Part shown: one piece after another, positions 25,139 through 34,477 of the stretch
Layout of the letters: each line of letters opens with the position of its first letter
Numbering within the stretch: position 1 is the first letter of the stretch
Origin: Hydrogenothermaceae bacterium
GTDB lineage: Bacteria > Aquificota > Aquificia > Aquificales > Hydrogenothermaceae
Assembly: GCA_026418455.1 (NCBI GenBank)
Contig: JAOABH010000004.1
Location: forward strand, 372,001 to 436,000
Length of the DNA: 64,000 nt
Direction of reading: 5' to 3'
Position numbers and translations under genes: made by a program
Notes under the pieces: generated by a model
Databases searched by the model: none
What the model was told of the DNA's origin: nothing
Seen by the model: only the letters and a program-made list of their open reading frames with translations

Positions 25139-26228
25139 AGAATTCTATTTTGATAAAATACTTTTTTTCAGCTTTATACTTCTGATTATAATAGGTCTTA
25201 CATTTGTTTACAGTGCTACTTTTGTTATGAATGACAGTTTTCACTATATTAAAAGGCATCTCTTTGCAGTAGCTTTAGGTTTAGTTGCCGGATTTTTTGC
25301 TTATCTCGTTCCCATATCCTTCTGGAAAAATTATGCTGTCCATATATTTTTAATATCCTTCAGTCTTTTAATTCTTGTACTATTCTTACCGGGAGATTAT
25401 CCTAAAAGATGGATAAATTTATTTATCTTTAACTTTCAACCTTCTGAATTTACAAAGTTTGCTACTGTTTTATTCTTGGCAAAGTATATCTCAAAAAAAG
25501 CAACTCAGTTGGAAAATAAATGGGAACCAGTTGTACTTATATACGGTGTTGTTTTTCTGTTTGCTGCTTTTCCAATAGCCGTGGAACCACATAAAGGAGC
25601 TGCACTTTACATTATGGTTTTGACACTGCTTATGCTTATATCTTCTAAGTTTAAACTTAGATATGTACTTGCTCCGGCTTTAGTTTTGCTACCACTTTTT
25701 TTCCTGTTTTTCATAGTAAAAAGTGAGTATGCCATGAGTAGGTTTAAAGGGATGTTTGAAGCATCTCCACACTCAAAGGAAGGTTATCAGAGTTTCCAAT
25801 CTATGTTGGCTTTTGCAAAAGGGGGTCTATTTGGAGAAGGTTTAGGTCAAGGAACACAGAAACTTAAATATCTTCCGGAGATACATACGGACTATATATT
25901 TGCTTTGATAGGTGAAGAAGCCGGTTTCGTAGGAGCTTTTACAGTTTTGTGTATATTTTTGTTGATATTTTACAGAGGAGTTAAGATATCTCTTGAAAAG
26001 AGAGATGAATTTACAGGACTTTTAGGTTTGGGTATAACATACCTTATAACTTTAAATGCTGTTTTTCACATGGTTGTTAATCTTAACATAGGTCCATCTA
26101 CCGGATTTACACTTCCCTTTGTCAGTTATGGAGGGTCTTCTCTGATTATGAACTGTATATACATGGGAATTTTACTCAGGGTATCTAAGGAACCTGTAAG
26201 TATAGAGTATCTAAAAATAAGGTGGTAG
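25131..26228 (+). CDS. ftsW: SEDS-family lipid II polymerase / division protein
   Basis: The 365-residue polytopic protein has about ten membrane helices. The C-terminal signature GPSTGFTLPFVSYGGSSL is typical of FtsW/RodA/SpoVE, and QPSEFTKF is the conserved central motif. SEDS proteins polymerise lipid II with a partner PBP. Its place between murD and murG favours FtsW over RodA. The ATG overlaps the murD stop by 8 bases. No ftsI partner is adjacent. Confidence 0.92.
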   Translation: MVREFYFDKILFFSFILLIIIGLTFVYSATFVMNDSFHYIKRHLFAVALGLVAGFFAYLVPISFWKNYAVHIFLISFSLLILVLFLPGDYPKRWINLFIFNFQPSEFTKFATVLFLAKYISKKATQLENKWEPVVLIYGVVFLFAAFPIAVEPHKGAALYIMVLTLLMLISSKFKLRYVLAPALVLLPLFFLFFIVKSEYAMSRFKGMFEASPHSKEGYQSFQSMLAFAKGGLFGEGLGQGTQKLKYLPEIHTDYIFALIGEEAGFVGAFTVLCIFLLIFYRGVKISLEKRDEFTGLLGLGITYLITLNAVFHMVVNLNIGPSTGFTLPFVSYGGSSLIMNCIYMGILLRVSKEPVSIEYLKIRW

Positions 26229-26230
26229 AT

Positions 26231-27277
26231 ATGGATAAGGTATTTATTTCAGGAGGTGGAACAGGAGGACATTTTTATCCGGCACTTTCTGTTGCCAAAG
26301 AGTTAGAGAAAGAAGGTTACAATGTTACATATATAGGAACAACAGCTGGTATAGAGGCTCAAAAAGAGTTTCCTGTAGGTAAAAAAATACTGTTTGATAT
26401 GTATGGAGTTAGAGGTAAAAATCTGATAAACCGTATAAAGGGAGTTGCATCTTTAATTAAAACCACATACAGAGTTTTTAAACTTCTAAAAGAAGAAAAA
26501 CCTAAATTCTCCATCTGTTTTGGAGGATACACATCTATACCCTTAGGTGTAGCATCTTTTTTAGCTGGCATTCCACTTTTCATACATGAGCAAAACTCTA
26601 TCCCTTCTTACTCAAATTTAATACTATCAAAATTTTCAAGAAAGATATTTATAACTTTTGAATACACAGAGAGATACTTTAACCCAAAAAAAACGGTTTT
26701 ATCTGGCATGCCTTTAAGAGATTCCATTTTAGAAGGAGCAAAAAACTATCAACCTTCCGAAAAAATAAGTCAGATATTAGTTATAGGAGGAAGTCAAGGA
26801 GCAAAAAAGATAAATCAAACATCTATAGAAGTAGCAAAGGATTTTCCTGATATAACCTTTCATATTATTTTAGGAAAAAGCAATTTAGAAACGACAGATA
26901 TACCAAAAAATGTAAAACTCTATAACTATGTAGACAATGTAGAAGAACTTTTTTCTCAAACTGATATGGTAATAAGCAGAGCTGGAAGTTCAACTGTAAA
27001 TGAGATTATCACCTTTGGGAAGTATGCCATATTTATACCATATCCTTATGCTGCTTCAAACCATCAGTATTACAATGTAAAATTTTTGAAGGATTTAGGA
27101 TTGTCAGACTTAATAGAAGATAAAGATTTGACGAAAGAGAAATTAAAGGAATCAATAGAAAAAGCCAAAAGTTTAGATCTAAAATTGATATACAGTAAGT
27201 TAAAACAACTTGCAAAAACAGATGCAAAGAAAGTGATAATCAGTTTTATTAAAGAGGAGTTGGATGGTAAAAATTAA
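26231..27277 (+). CDS. murG: Lipid II synthase (GlcNAc transferase)
   Basis: The protein begins with ISGGGTGGHFYPALSVA, the MurG glycine-rich loop, and carries IHEQNSIPS and VIGGSQGAKKIN. It transfers GlcNAc to lipid I at the inner face of the membrane. I prefer the ATG at 26231, which has AGGTGG 5 bases upstream, over the GTG at 26222 inside the ftsW end. The product is 348 residues, normal for the family. Confidence 0.95.
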   Translation: MDKVFISGGGTGGHFYPALSVAKELEKEGYNVTYIGTTAGIEAQKEFPVGKKILFDMYGVRGKNLINRIKGVASLIKTTYRVFKLLKEEKPKFSICFGGYTSIPLGVASFLAGIPLFIHEQNSIPSYSNLILSKFSRKIFITFEYTERYFNPKKTVLSGMPLRDSILEGAKNYQPSEKISQILVIGGSQGAKKINQTSIEVAKDFPDITFHIILGKSNLETTDIPKNVKLYNYVDNVEELFSQTDMVISRAGSSTVNEIITFGKYAIFIPYPYAASNHQYYNVKFLKDLGLSDLIEDKDLTKEKLKESIEKAKSLDLKLIYSKLKQLAKTDAKKVIISFIKEELDGKN

Positions 27278-28145
27278 GGATATAGAGAAAGTGGAAGATG
27301 TTTCTTTAAGAGATTTTTGCACAATAAGAATAGGAGGATATGCTAAACATATATTTTTTCCGAAAAATGAAGAAGAAGTTATAGTTTTGTATAGAGAGGC
27401 CTTAAATAAAGGTAAAAAAGTTGTTCCTCTGGGACTTGGAAGCAACATTATATTCAGTGATGGAGTCCTTACACATTTCTTCATACACTCTAAAAATTTA
27501 AAGAATCTATCTATAAAACAGGTTGGAGATAATTTCTATCTTGATATGGGAGCCGGGGTTAGTTTTAAACAGATTATTGAAGTAGTAAAAAAATATAACT
27601 TAGAAGGATTTGAAAATCTATCCGGTATCCCTGCCACAATAGGAGGAGCCGTCTGTATGAATGCAGGAGCATATGGCAGTGAGATTATGGATATAGTTGA
27701 AAGGGTCTACTGGGTAAGTGAAGAGGGAGATAGTATAGAATACTCTAAGGAAGATATATCCTACTCATACAGATACTCACAATTTCAAGAAGGGGGATTT
27801 ATCTACAGAGTTATAATAAAATTAAAAAAATCAAAGAAAGATATAAAATCTCTCATAAAACAACATCTCTTAGATAGGAATAAAAAACAGCCTTTAGACC
27901 TTCCTACTTCTGGATCTACCTATAAAAATCCTCTACCTCATTATGCAGGACAACTACTTGAAAAACACGGATTTAAAGGAAAAAGAGTAGGAGACATAGG
28001 ATTTTCTGAAAAGCATGCAAACTTTTTGGTAAATTATGGTAATGCCAAATTTGAAGACCTTTTAAAACTTTTGGAAGAGGCAGAAAAAGTTATCTTTGAT
28101 AAAGAAGGAATAGAACTTCAAAGAGAGGTAAGGATAGTTGAGTAA
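27264..28145 (+). CDS. murB: UDP-N-acetylenolpyruvoylglucosamine reductase
   Basis: The 293-residue flavoenzyme shows FAD-binding blocks GLGSNIIFSD and GIPATIGGAVCMNAGAYG, the YSYRYSQF region and SGSTYKNP with the catalytic Ser. The C-terminal Glu block HANFLVNYGNA is also present. It reduces enolpyruvyl-UDP-GlcNAc to UDP-MurNAc with NADPH. The short form and motif style fit type II MurB. The ATG overlaps the murG end by 14 bases. Confidence 0.95.
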   Translation: MVKIKDIEKVEDVSLRDFCTIRIGGYAKHIFFPKNEEEVIVLYREALNKGKKVVPLGLGSNIIFSDGVLTHFFIHSKNLKNLSIKQVGDNFYLDMGAGVSFKQIIEVVKKYNLEGFENLSGIPATIGGAVCMNAGAYGSEIMDIVERVYWVSEEGDSIEYSKEDISYSYRYSQFQEGGFIYRVIIKLKKSKKDIKSLIKQHLLDRNKKQPLDLPTSGSTYKNPLPHYAGQLLEKHGFKGKRVGDIGFSEKHANFLVNYGNAKFEDLLKLLEEAEKVIFDKEGIELQREVRIVE

Positions 28146-29052
28146 TTTAAAAATTGCACTGATCTATGGAGGAACATCAAGAGAAAGGGAGATATCTATC
28201 AAAAGCGGAAAAGCTGTTGAAGGAGCTTTAAAGAGATTAGGTTATAACTTCCAGCATTTTGACCCGATAGAAGGTAAGGAGTTTATAGATAAAATATATG
28301 AATACAAGCCAAACCTTGCTTTTTTAGTTTTACATGGTAAAGGTGGAGAAGATGGAGTAGTTCAGTCTATTTTACAGTTTTTAAACATTCCGTATACAGG
28401 GTCAGACCACATCACAAGTGTTTTAGCGATAGATAAAGTATTAACAAAGATAGTGTTGAAACACTACGGCATAAATGTTCCTGAGGGAAAAGTTTTTTAT
28501 AGTTTAGATCAGGCACTGGATTTTACACCTGATTTTCCGGTAGTAGTCAAAGCTCCAACAGAGGGTTCATCAATAGGTGTGTATATAGTGGACAACAGAG
28601 AGGATTACACAAAAGCTGTTAAGGAAGTATTTAAAATTGACGAAAAAGTGTTAGTAGAACAGTATATAAAAGGAAGAGAGTTGACTGTAAGTATATTAGA
28701 TGGTGAAGTTTATGATATAGTTGAAGTGAAAGTGGAAGATGGTTTTTATGACTATACAAATAAGTATATATCAGGTAAAACTACTTACATATGTCCAGCA
28801 GAGTTGGAAGAAAATCTATACAGAGAGATCCAGACGATAGGATTAAGGAGTTATGAGGTTTTAAACTGCAGAGGTCCAGCAAGAGTTGATATAATGTTAA
28901 GCCAAGAAAATACACCATTTGTCCTTGAAATTAATACGATTCCTGGAATGACAGAGAGAAGCTTGCTACCAAAAGCAGCGGCGATAAAAGGAGTTAGTTT
29001 TGATATGTTGGTTGAAAAGATAGTAAGGAACAGTTTAAGGGATAGAAGATGA
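28138..29052 (+). CDS. ddl: D-alanine-D-alanine ligase
   Basis: The 304-residue ATP-grasp enzyme begins with ALIYGGTSREREISIKSG, the Ddl N-terminal signature, and has VKAPTEGSSIGV and FVLEINTIPGMT for ATP and metal binding. It makes D-Ala-D-Ala for the peptidoglycan stem. It starts with TTG inside the murB end, behind an AGAGAGGTAAGGA stretch. Its stop overlaps the next ATG (ATGA). Confidence 0.95.
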   Translation: MSNLKIALIYGGTSREREISIKSGKAVEGALKRLGYNFQHFDPIEGKEFIDKIYEYKPNLAFLVLHGKGGEDGVVQSILQFLNIPYTGSDHITSVLAIDKVLTKIVLKHYGINVPEGKVFYSLDQALDFTPDFPVVVKAPTEGSSIGVYIVDNREDYTKAVKEVFKIDEKVLVEQYIKGRELTVSILDGEVYDIVEVKVEDGFYDYTNKYISGKTTYICPAELEENLYREIQTIGLRSYEVLNCRGPARVDIMLSQENTPFVLEINTIPGMTERSLLPKAAAIKGVSFDMLVEKIVRNSLRDRR

Positions 29053-29711
29053 AGAAAGCTTTCATCGTAGCAATATGGCTAACTTTATGTGGAATATTTG
29101 GGTATTATGCTCCGGCTTTACCTCTTATAAAAGATTTCGTAGCTATTAAAGAGGTTAGAATAAAGGGAACAGATAAACTTAAAGAGGAAGATATAAAAGA
29201 TATATTTAAAAATGAAAACTGGCTGTTTGTTTCGGAAAAAAGATTAGAGAATAAATTTAAGAGGTTTGGATTTATAGATAGTATAAGATTAAATAAGCCA
29301 TCCTATGGAATAGTTGATATAACTGTAAAAGAAAAGATACCTTACGGTGTAGTAAAGTTTAAAAATAAAAACTTTATAGTAGATGATAGAGGTTACATCA
29401 TAAAAGACCCATCTTACTATGATGTATCTGATTTAAAATTGATAAATTTAGAAGATTCCGAGATTGAAAGAACTGATATATCAAATCTAAAACTGATAGA
29501 AGATAGATTTAAGGATATTAAATTTAAAGAGTTTGTAATAAAAAAATCGTCTATTTACTGTATAACGGAAGATGGAAAATTGTTAGTTTTTTCAAGAGAA
29601 AATATCGAGGATAGTATAAAAAAAGCCCAGATTTTTATGTCAAAAGTTGGAATAAGAGATTACAGTTACATCAACTTTACATTTGACATTATGGTGATAA
29701 CAAAAAAATAG
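29049..29711 (+). CDS. ftsQ: FtsQ/DivIB-like division protein
   Basis: This 220-residue protein has a short cytoplasmic start, one membrane helix (about 5-25) and a POTRA-like domain (about 33-105, beginning VAIKEVRIKGTDKL), followed by the beta domain. This is the FtsQ layout. The protein anchors the FtsB/FtsL complex at the septum. The sequence is divergent, as usual for FtsQ, but its place between ddl and ftsA makes the call firm. Translation is coupled to ddl by ATGA. Confidence 0.85.
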   Translation: MKKAFIVAIWLTLCGIFGYYAPALPLIKDFVAIKEVRIKGTDKLKEEDIKDIFKNENWLFVSEKRLENKFKRFGFIDSIRLNKPSYGIVDITVKEKIPYGVVKFKNKNFIVDDRGYIIKDPSYYDVSDLKLINLEDSEIERTDISNLKLIEDRFKDIKFKEFVIKKSSIYCITEDGKLLVFSRENIEDSIKKAQIFMSKVGIRDYSYINFTFDIMVITKK

Positions 29712-29729
29712 AGTAGAGAGGTAGAAGTT

Positions 29730-30968
29730 ATGAGTAGAAATAGGATAGTGGTTGTTACAGATGTAGGTTCTTCCAAGATAGCCACTTTAATAGCAGATAT
29801 AGATGAATTAGGTGAGATTCATATAATCGGCTCCGGAGAAAGTTTATCAAATGGAATAGATAAAGGAAGTATAGTTAATTCAGCTGAATTTATAAAATCT
29901 TGCAGAGAGTCAATAAGTAACTCCGAAAATAGCTCCGGATTTAAAGTAAGTGTTGTTATATCCAACATATCCGGTCAGTATATGGATTTTAAAACTGAAA
30001 AAGATAACTTAACATTTGAAGGAAACGGAAAAGAGATAGATTATACGGATGTTATCACTCTAATAGACAAAGTTTCAGAAAAGATACCGAGGGATAATAT
30101 GAAACTACTTCATATACTACCAAAGAAATATATACTCGATAACGATCTCGTTTTGGACCCTGTAGGTCTTATAGGAAATAAATTGGAAGCAGAGTTCAAC
30201 ATTATTACAATAAAATCAAATATTTACAACAATCTAAAAAAATCTATTGAGTCAGCAGGTGTGGAAGTTATAGATTTTGTTGCCAATCCTATAGCATCTT
30301 CTTCTGCTGTATTATTCGAGGAGGAAAAAGATATAGGTGTTGCATGCGTAGATATAGGTGGAGGGTTGTCAGACATAGCTGTGTATAAAAACGGCAATCT
30401 CGAGTACGTAAAATCTATACCTGTAGGTGGTATGTTGGTAACAAAGGATATAGCTTACAGATTTAAGATACCTAAAGAAGTGGCAGAGAGTTTAAAAAAA
30501 CAATTGGGGATAGCATCTAAAGATTTACTGGAATCCAATGAAGCTGTTGAGATACCTTCAAGAGAAGATGAACAGACTATAAAGATAGATAGATACGATA
30601 TTGCTGAGACAATAGAGTGGAGACTTACAGAAATGTTAGAGATTATAAGGAAAGAGTTGGAAAAAAGTGGTTTCTATGAGAAACTTAACGCAGGAATAGT
30701 TTTAACTGGAGGTGTTGCCAATACTCCTTACATACAGCTTTTAGCTGAAAGGATATTTGAAAAAGATGTGAGGATAGGAAAACCGAAAGATTACCGGGGT
30801 TTCAGTGATAAATTCTCTTCTCCGGAGTATGCTACAGCTGTTGGAATGTTACATTTTATAAAAGCTTTCAAATTTAACAACATGTCTTTTACAAAGAATA
30901 ACACGAATAAAGGACTTAATTTTGGTATCTTTAACAAATTTTTTGATAAAATAAAAGAGCTTTTTTAA
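29730..30968 (+). CDS. ftsA: Cell division protein FtsA
   Basis: The 412-residue actin-like ATPase has the first phosphate loop VVTDVGSSKIATLIAD, a second nucleotide motif VDIGGGLSDIAVY and the adenosine block VLTGGVANTPYI. The C-terminus, FNKFFDKIKELF, is an amphipathic helix that should bind the membrane, as known for FtsA. It tethers FtsZ filaments and recruits later division proteins. It is followed by ftsZ after 15 bases. Confidence 0.95.
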   Translation: MSRNRIVVVTDVGSSKIATLIADIDELGEIHIIGSGESLSNGIDKGSIVNSAEFIKSCRESISNSENSSGFKVSVVISNISGQYMDFKTEKDNLTFEGNGKEIDYTDVITLIDKVSEKIPRDNMKLLHILPKKYILDNDLVLDPVGLIGNKLEAEFNIITIKSNIYNNLKKSIESAGVEVIDFVANPIASSSAVLFEEEKDIGVACVDIGGGLSDIAVYKNGNLEYVKSIPVGGMLVTKDIAYRFKIPKEVAESLKKQLGIASKDLLESNEAVEIPSREDEQTIKIDRYDIAETIEWRLTEMLEIIRKELEKSGFYEKLNAGIVLTGGVANTPYIQLLAERIFEKDVRIGKPKDYRGFSDKFSSPEYATAVGMLHFIKAFKFNNMSFTKNNTNKGLNFGIFNKFFDKIKELF

Positions 30969-30983
30969 AACGGAGGAAGCATC

Positions 30984-32102
30984 ATGGAGATAAACTACGA
31001 AGCAAAGAATCCAACGAGAATAAAGGTCTTTGGAGTTGGTGGTGGTGGTAGCAATGCTGTTGCGAGAATGTATGAGGAAGGGATAAATGATGTTGAGTTA
31101 TATATAGTCAACACAGATCTTCAACATCTAAACTTTCTTCCTGTTCCAAATAAAATCCATATAGGTGAATCTTTAAGTAGAGGTCTTGGAGCAGGCTCTA
31201 AACCGGAGGTAGGTAGAGAGGCGGCTTTGGAGAATCTTGATAAAATAAAAGAAGCTTTAGAAAGTGCTGATATGGTTTTTATAGCAGCAGGTTTAGGAGG
31301 CGGAACAGGAACCGGAGCTTCTCCTGTTATTGCTCAAGCTGCTAAGGAACTTGGAATACTAACTGTAGCGGTGGTTACAAAACCTTTCAGCTTTGAGGGT
31401 AAAGTAAGGTATAAAATAGCAGAAGAAGGTTTAGAAGAGCTAAAAGAAAAAGTTGATACATATTTAGTGATACATAACGATAGACTTCTGCAGGTTGCTG
31501 GTAAAAATGTATCATTTGCCAACGCCTTTAAATTGGTTGATAACATACTCTATAAATCTGTAAAAGGAATAACGGATATGATAATGGTTCCTGCCCTTAT
31601 AAATCCGGACTTTGCTGATGTTAAAACAGTTATGGAAAAAGCAGGAAAAGCATTAATAGGTATTGGAGCGGCAAGGGGTGATAGTAAAATAGAAGATGCG
31701 GTAGAAAATGCAACTTCATCTCCACTTCTTGAGGGAACTTCAATACACGGTGCAAAAAGATTACTTATAAACATTGAGGTAAGCCCAGATCTTTCTTTCC
31801 AGGAGGTAAACGAAGCTGTATCAAGGATAAGAGATATTGCCCATGAAGAAGCCCATATAATATTTGGTGCTTCAATAATTCCTGAAACAGAAGATGAGAT
31901 AAAGATAACAGTTATAGCGACAGATTTTGAAGATGAGAAGAGAGTTCAAAAACAGGATATTAAAACCATAAAGAAACCAAACATCACAAAAGAAGTTGTT
32001 CAAAAATCCGAAGAAAAAGAGATAAAACCTGTTATAGAAGAGTTCTCTTACGATGATTTAGAAATTCCACCATGGATAAGAAAAAGTAGAGGAGTTAATT
32101 GA
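30984..32102 (+). CDS. ftsZ: Cell division GTPase FtsZ
   Basis: The 372-residue tubulin homologue has the [10 protein letters not shown] start, the tubulin signature GGGTGTGAS, the T7-loop region NPDFADV and a flexible linker (about 310-350). The C-terminal peptide [12 protein letters not shown] binds FtsA and other partners. It forms the division ring. A CGGAGGA site precedes the ATG. Its TGA overlaps the TTG of pgsA. Confidence 0.98.
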   Translation: MEINYEAKNPTRIKVFGVGGGGSNAVARMYEEGINDVELYIVNTDLQHLNFLPVPNKIHIGESLSRGLGAGSKPEVGREAALENLDKIKEALESADMVFIAAGLGGGTGTGASPVIAQAAKELGILTVAVVTKPFSFEGKVRYKIAEEGLEELKEKVDTYLVIHNDRLLQVAGKNVSFANAFKLVDNILYKSVKGITDMIMVPALINPDFADVKTVMEKAGKALIGIGAARGDSKIEDAVENATSSPLLEGTSIHGAKRLLINIEVSPDLSFQEVNEAVSRIRDIAHEEAHIIFGASIIPETEDEIKITVIATDFEDEKRVQKQDIKTIKKPNITKEVVQKSEEKEIKPVIEEFSYDDLEIPPWIRKSRGVN

Positions 32103-32614
32103 TAATAGGGCTGGCTAATATAGTCACTCTATCAAGGTTATTTTTAATTCCTTTTATTGTTTATTTTATACTTCAAGAAAATTATGTTGTTAGCGGTGTT
32201 TTAATCAGCATAGCAATAATATCAGACTATTTAGATGGGGTTATAGCAAGGGCTATAAACGATGTAACTAAACATGGTGAGTTGTTAGACCCAGCTGTAG
32301 ATAAAATATTTACAATTTCTCTACTGACAGCATTTGTTCAAAAAGGTGTTGTCAACACTTATGAAGTTTTTCTGATAGTATCGAGGGAGATGCTTGTTAC
32401 ATGGGTAAGGAGTGTTATGGTAAATAAAGGTATAGTTATACCAGCATACTTCTTAGGTAAATTAAAAACAACTTTTCAGATGGTAGCTCTATTTTTGCTA
32501 TCGATCAATTTTATAAACTACGGTAAATTATCCCTTTGGTTATCAATTCTATTTGCCTACATATCTGCTGTTGAGTATTTTCTTATATTTTATAGGGAGA
32601 AAGCATGGAAATAA
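32099..32614 (+). CDS. pgsA: CDP-diacylglycerol-glycerol-3-phosphate phosphatidyltransferase
   Basis: The 171-residue membrane enzyme has the CDP-alcohol phosphotransferase motif in full: DYLDGVIAR, then HGELLDPAVDK. About four to five hydrophobic helices are present. PgsA makes phosphatidylglycerol phosphate. It starts with TTG overlapping the ftsZ stop, with AGAGGAG upstream, and ends inside the start of plsY. Confidence 0.93.
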   Translation: MIIGLANIVTLSRLFLIPFIVYFILQENYVVSGVLISIAIISDYLDGVIARAINDVTKHGELLDPAVDKIFTISLLTAFVQKGVVNTYEVFLIVSREMLVTWVRSVMVNKGIVIPAYFLGKLKTTFQMVALFLLSINFINYGKLSLWLSILFAYISAVEYFLIFYREKAWK

Positions 32615-33189
32615 TCTTATACTCAATACTTGCATACCTTATTGGGTCTATTCCTTTTGGGCTTATTGTAGGCAAGATTTTTGGTAAAGATGTAAGGAAA
32701 GAAGGTAGTGGGAATATAGGGGCCACAAATGTTACAAGGGTTATAGGAAAAAAGGCAGGTTTATTAGTTCTATTCCTTGATGCTGTTAAAGGTTTTTTAC
32801 CGGTTTACTATCTAATATCAAAAGGTTATCCTTCTAAGATAGTTTCGGTAGTTTCTATATTTGCAGTGGTGGGACACACATTTTCTATATTTCTTAAATT
32901 TAAAGGTGGTAAAGGTGTAGCAACAGCTTTGGGAGTTTTACTCGCTTTAAATACGAAGGTGTCTATTATAATTTTGATGCTGTGGATTGGTATATTCTTA
33001 ACTACTGGTTATGTCTCATTAGCATCTATCATTTCTGCAAGTATATCTTGGGTTGTTTTACATATTCTATCGGGGGATATATACTACACCTATGCAGCTT
33101 TTTTTATAGCATTGATTATAATTTTTAAACATAAATCAAATATAGAAAGACTTTTAGAAGGTAAAGAACACAGATTTATCCATAAATAG
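32605..33189 (+). CDS. plsY: Acyl-phosphate glycerol-3-phosphate acyltransferase
   Basis: The 194-residue polytopic enzyme has the three PlsY loops: GSIPFGLIVGK, then GSGNIGATNVTR, then FKGGKGVATALG. It acylates glycerol-3-phosphate from acyl-phosphate at the inner membrane, the first step of phospholipid synthesis. It overlaps pgsA by 10 bases and ends the cluster. A hairpin with a T run follows. Confidence 0.95.
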   Translation: MEIILYSILAYLIGSIPFGLIVGKIFGKDVRKEGSGNIGATNVTRVIGKKAGLLVLFLDAVKGFLPVYYLISKGYPSKIVSVVSIFAVVGHTFSIFLKFKGGKGVATALGVLLALNTKVSIIILMLWIGIFLTTGYVSLASIISASISWVVLHILSGDIYYTYAAFFIALIIIFKHKSNIERLLEGKEHRFIHK

Positions 33190-33202
33190 TTATCAAAACT
33201 CT

Positions 33203-33240
33203 GCATATAAAATATACTTTTAACATATGCCGAATTTTTT
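33203..33240 (+). terminator. Hairpin between plsY and the convergent tolC gene
   Basis: GCATA TAAAA (33203-33212) can pair with TTTTA (33218-33222) and TATGC (33226-33230) around a 5-base loop with a 3-base bulge. TTTTTT follows at 33235-33240. On the other strand the hairpin is followed by TTTT, so it may end transcription from both sides. The stem is AT-rich and its strength is uncertain. Confidence 0.5.
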
Positions 33241-34477
33241 ATTTACCTAAGAGATTCATTAAATCAAAAACCTTAATGTTATAGTTATAAAGGACATTAA
33301 GGTAGTTTAAGTTTGCATTTTGGTAGTTAGTCTGAGATTCTAAAACTTCCAGTAAGTTTGTTATATTGGCTTTAAATCTCTCAGTAGATAATCTCATAGA
33401 CTCTTTTGATACTTCTATATTTGATTTCTCTGCCTGTAATTGGGTTTGTAAAGCTTTTAGATCTATCAATGTTTTTGTTATCTGTGTTTTGACTTCCTTT
33501 ATCTTATCCTGTAGTTGTATTTCATATTTTGATTTATCTACTTTAGCTTGTAAAACTCTACTATCCTTAGCAAAACCGTCAAAAAGCTGCCAGTTTAAAG
33601 ACAAACCCAAGTTATATCCTTTTTTCCATATTTCGTTTCCTACTGGAAAGTTTCTCTGATTATTTGCCTGATAGTTTAAAAATGCGGATAGAGATGGATA
33701 GTTTGCGGCTTTTTGATAATCTATCTGATAATCTGCAAGTTTCAGCTGAGCTTTTAAAACTTTAATCTCTGTGTTATCTTCTATCTTCGAGGTATCTACA
33801 TCTGGTATCAGCTGTGTTAACTGTCCTTCCGGAGGTGTTATATCTTCTAACATCAAAAATCTTTTTAAATCTTCTACTGACTTTTCATAATTTGCTTTTG
33901 AAGATTCATAATCAGCTATGGCAGATTGAAGTTGAGAAGATGCTCTCATAAAATCATACTTAGCAAGAAGTCCCTCCTTATACTTTGCCTCTATATATTT
34001 ATAGTTTTCCTGCCAGTATTTTAAGTTTTCTTCTTTTATTTTAACTATCTCTTTATTTAGAAGTGATAATAAAAACAGCCTTCTTGCCGTGTCTTTTACT
34101 TTCTGTTTGACATCTTCCTTTATAACCTGTTGTGTCTCCACACTTACCTTTGACAGTTTTATAAGTGAAAATATCTGATAATCAAATATCTTTTGGGTTA
34201 AACCTGCTTTTACAGAGTACTGATTCTTTGGTGTAAATCCAGATATGTAGTTTGGGTCCCATCTTGTATAGGTACCTGTTAAAAGTAATGAAGGTAGTAT
34301 ATTACCTTTGGCTTCTTTAAGTTGATACTCTGTTTTTTCTATATCCTTCTCTGTAAGTTTTATATTTGTAGCATTTTTTTCTGCTATTGACATAACCTCT
34401 TCATATGTAATTGCATGAGCAGAGCCAAAACATAATGATGTTACTAAGGAGATAAAAGCTAATTTTTTCATCTTCAT
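33239..34477 (-). CDS. tolC: TolC-family outer membrane efflux protein
   Basis: The 412-residue protein has a signal peptide (MKMKKLAFISLVTSLCFGSAHA) and two related helical repeats with the spacing of TolC/OMF proteins (LLALYDF-type and LLEVLESQTNYQNANL segments). OMF trimers form a channel across the outer membrane and periplasm. It is the second gene of a leftward pair with the adaptor (4-base ATGA overlap), divergent from the RND pump. The three together should form one tripartite exporter. Confidence 0.9.
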   Translation of the reverse strand: MKMKKLAFISLVTSLCFGSAHAITYEEVMSIAEKNATNIKLTEKDIEKTEYQLKEAKGNILPSLLLTGTYTRWDPNYISGFTPKNQYSVKAGLTQKIFDYQIFSLIKLSKVSVETQQVIKEDVKQKVKDTARRLFLLSLLNKEIVKIKEENLKYWQENYKYIEAKYKEGLLAKYDFMRASSQLQSAIADYESSKANYEKSVEDLKRFLMLEDITPPEGQLTQLIPDVDTSKIEDNTEIKVLKAQLKLADYQIDYQKAANYPSLSAFLNYQANNQRNFPVGNEIWKKGYNLGLSLNWQLFDGFAKDSRVLQAKVDKSKYEIQLQDKIKEVKTQITKTLIDLKALQTQLQAEKSNIEVSKESMRLSTERFKANITNLLEVLESQTNYQNANLNYLNVLYNYNIKVFDLMNLLGK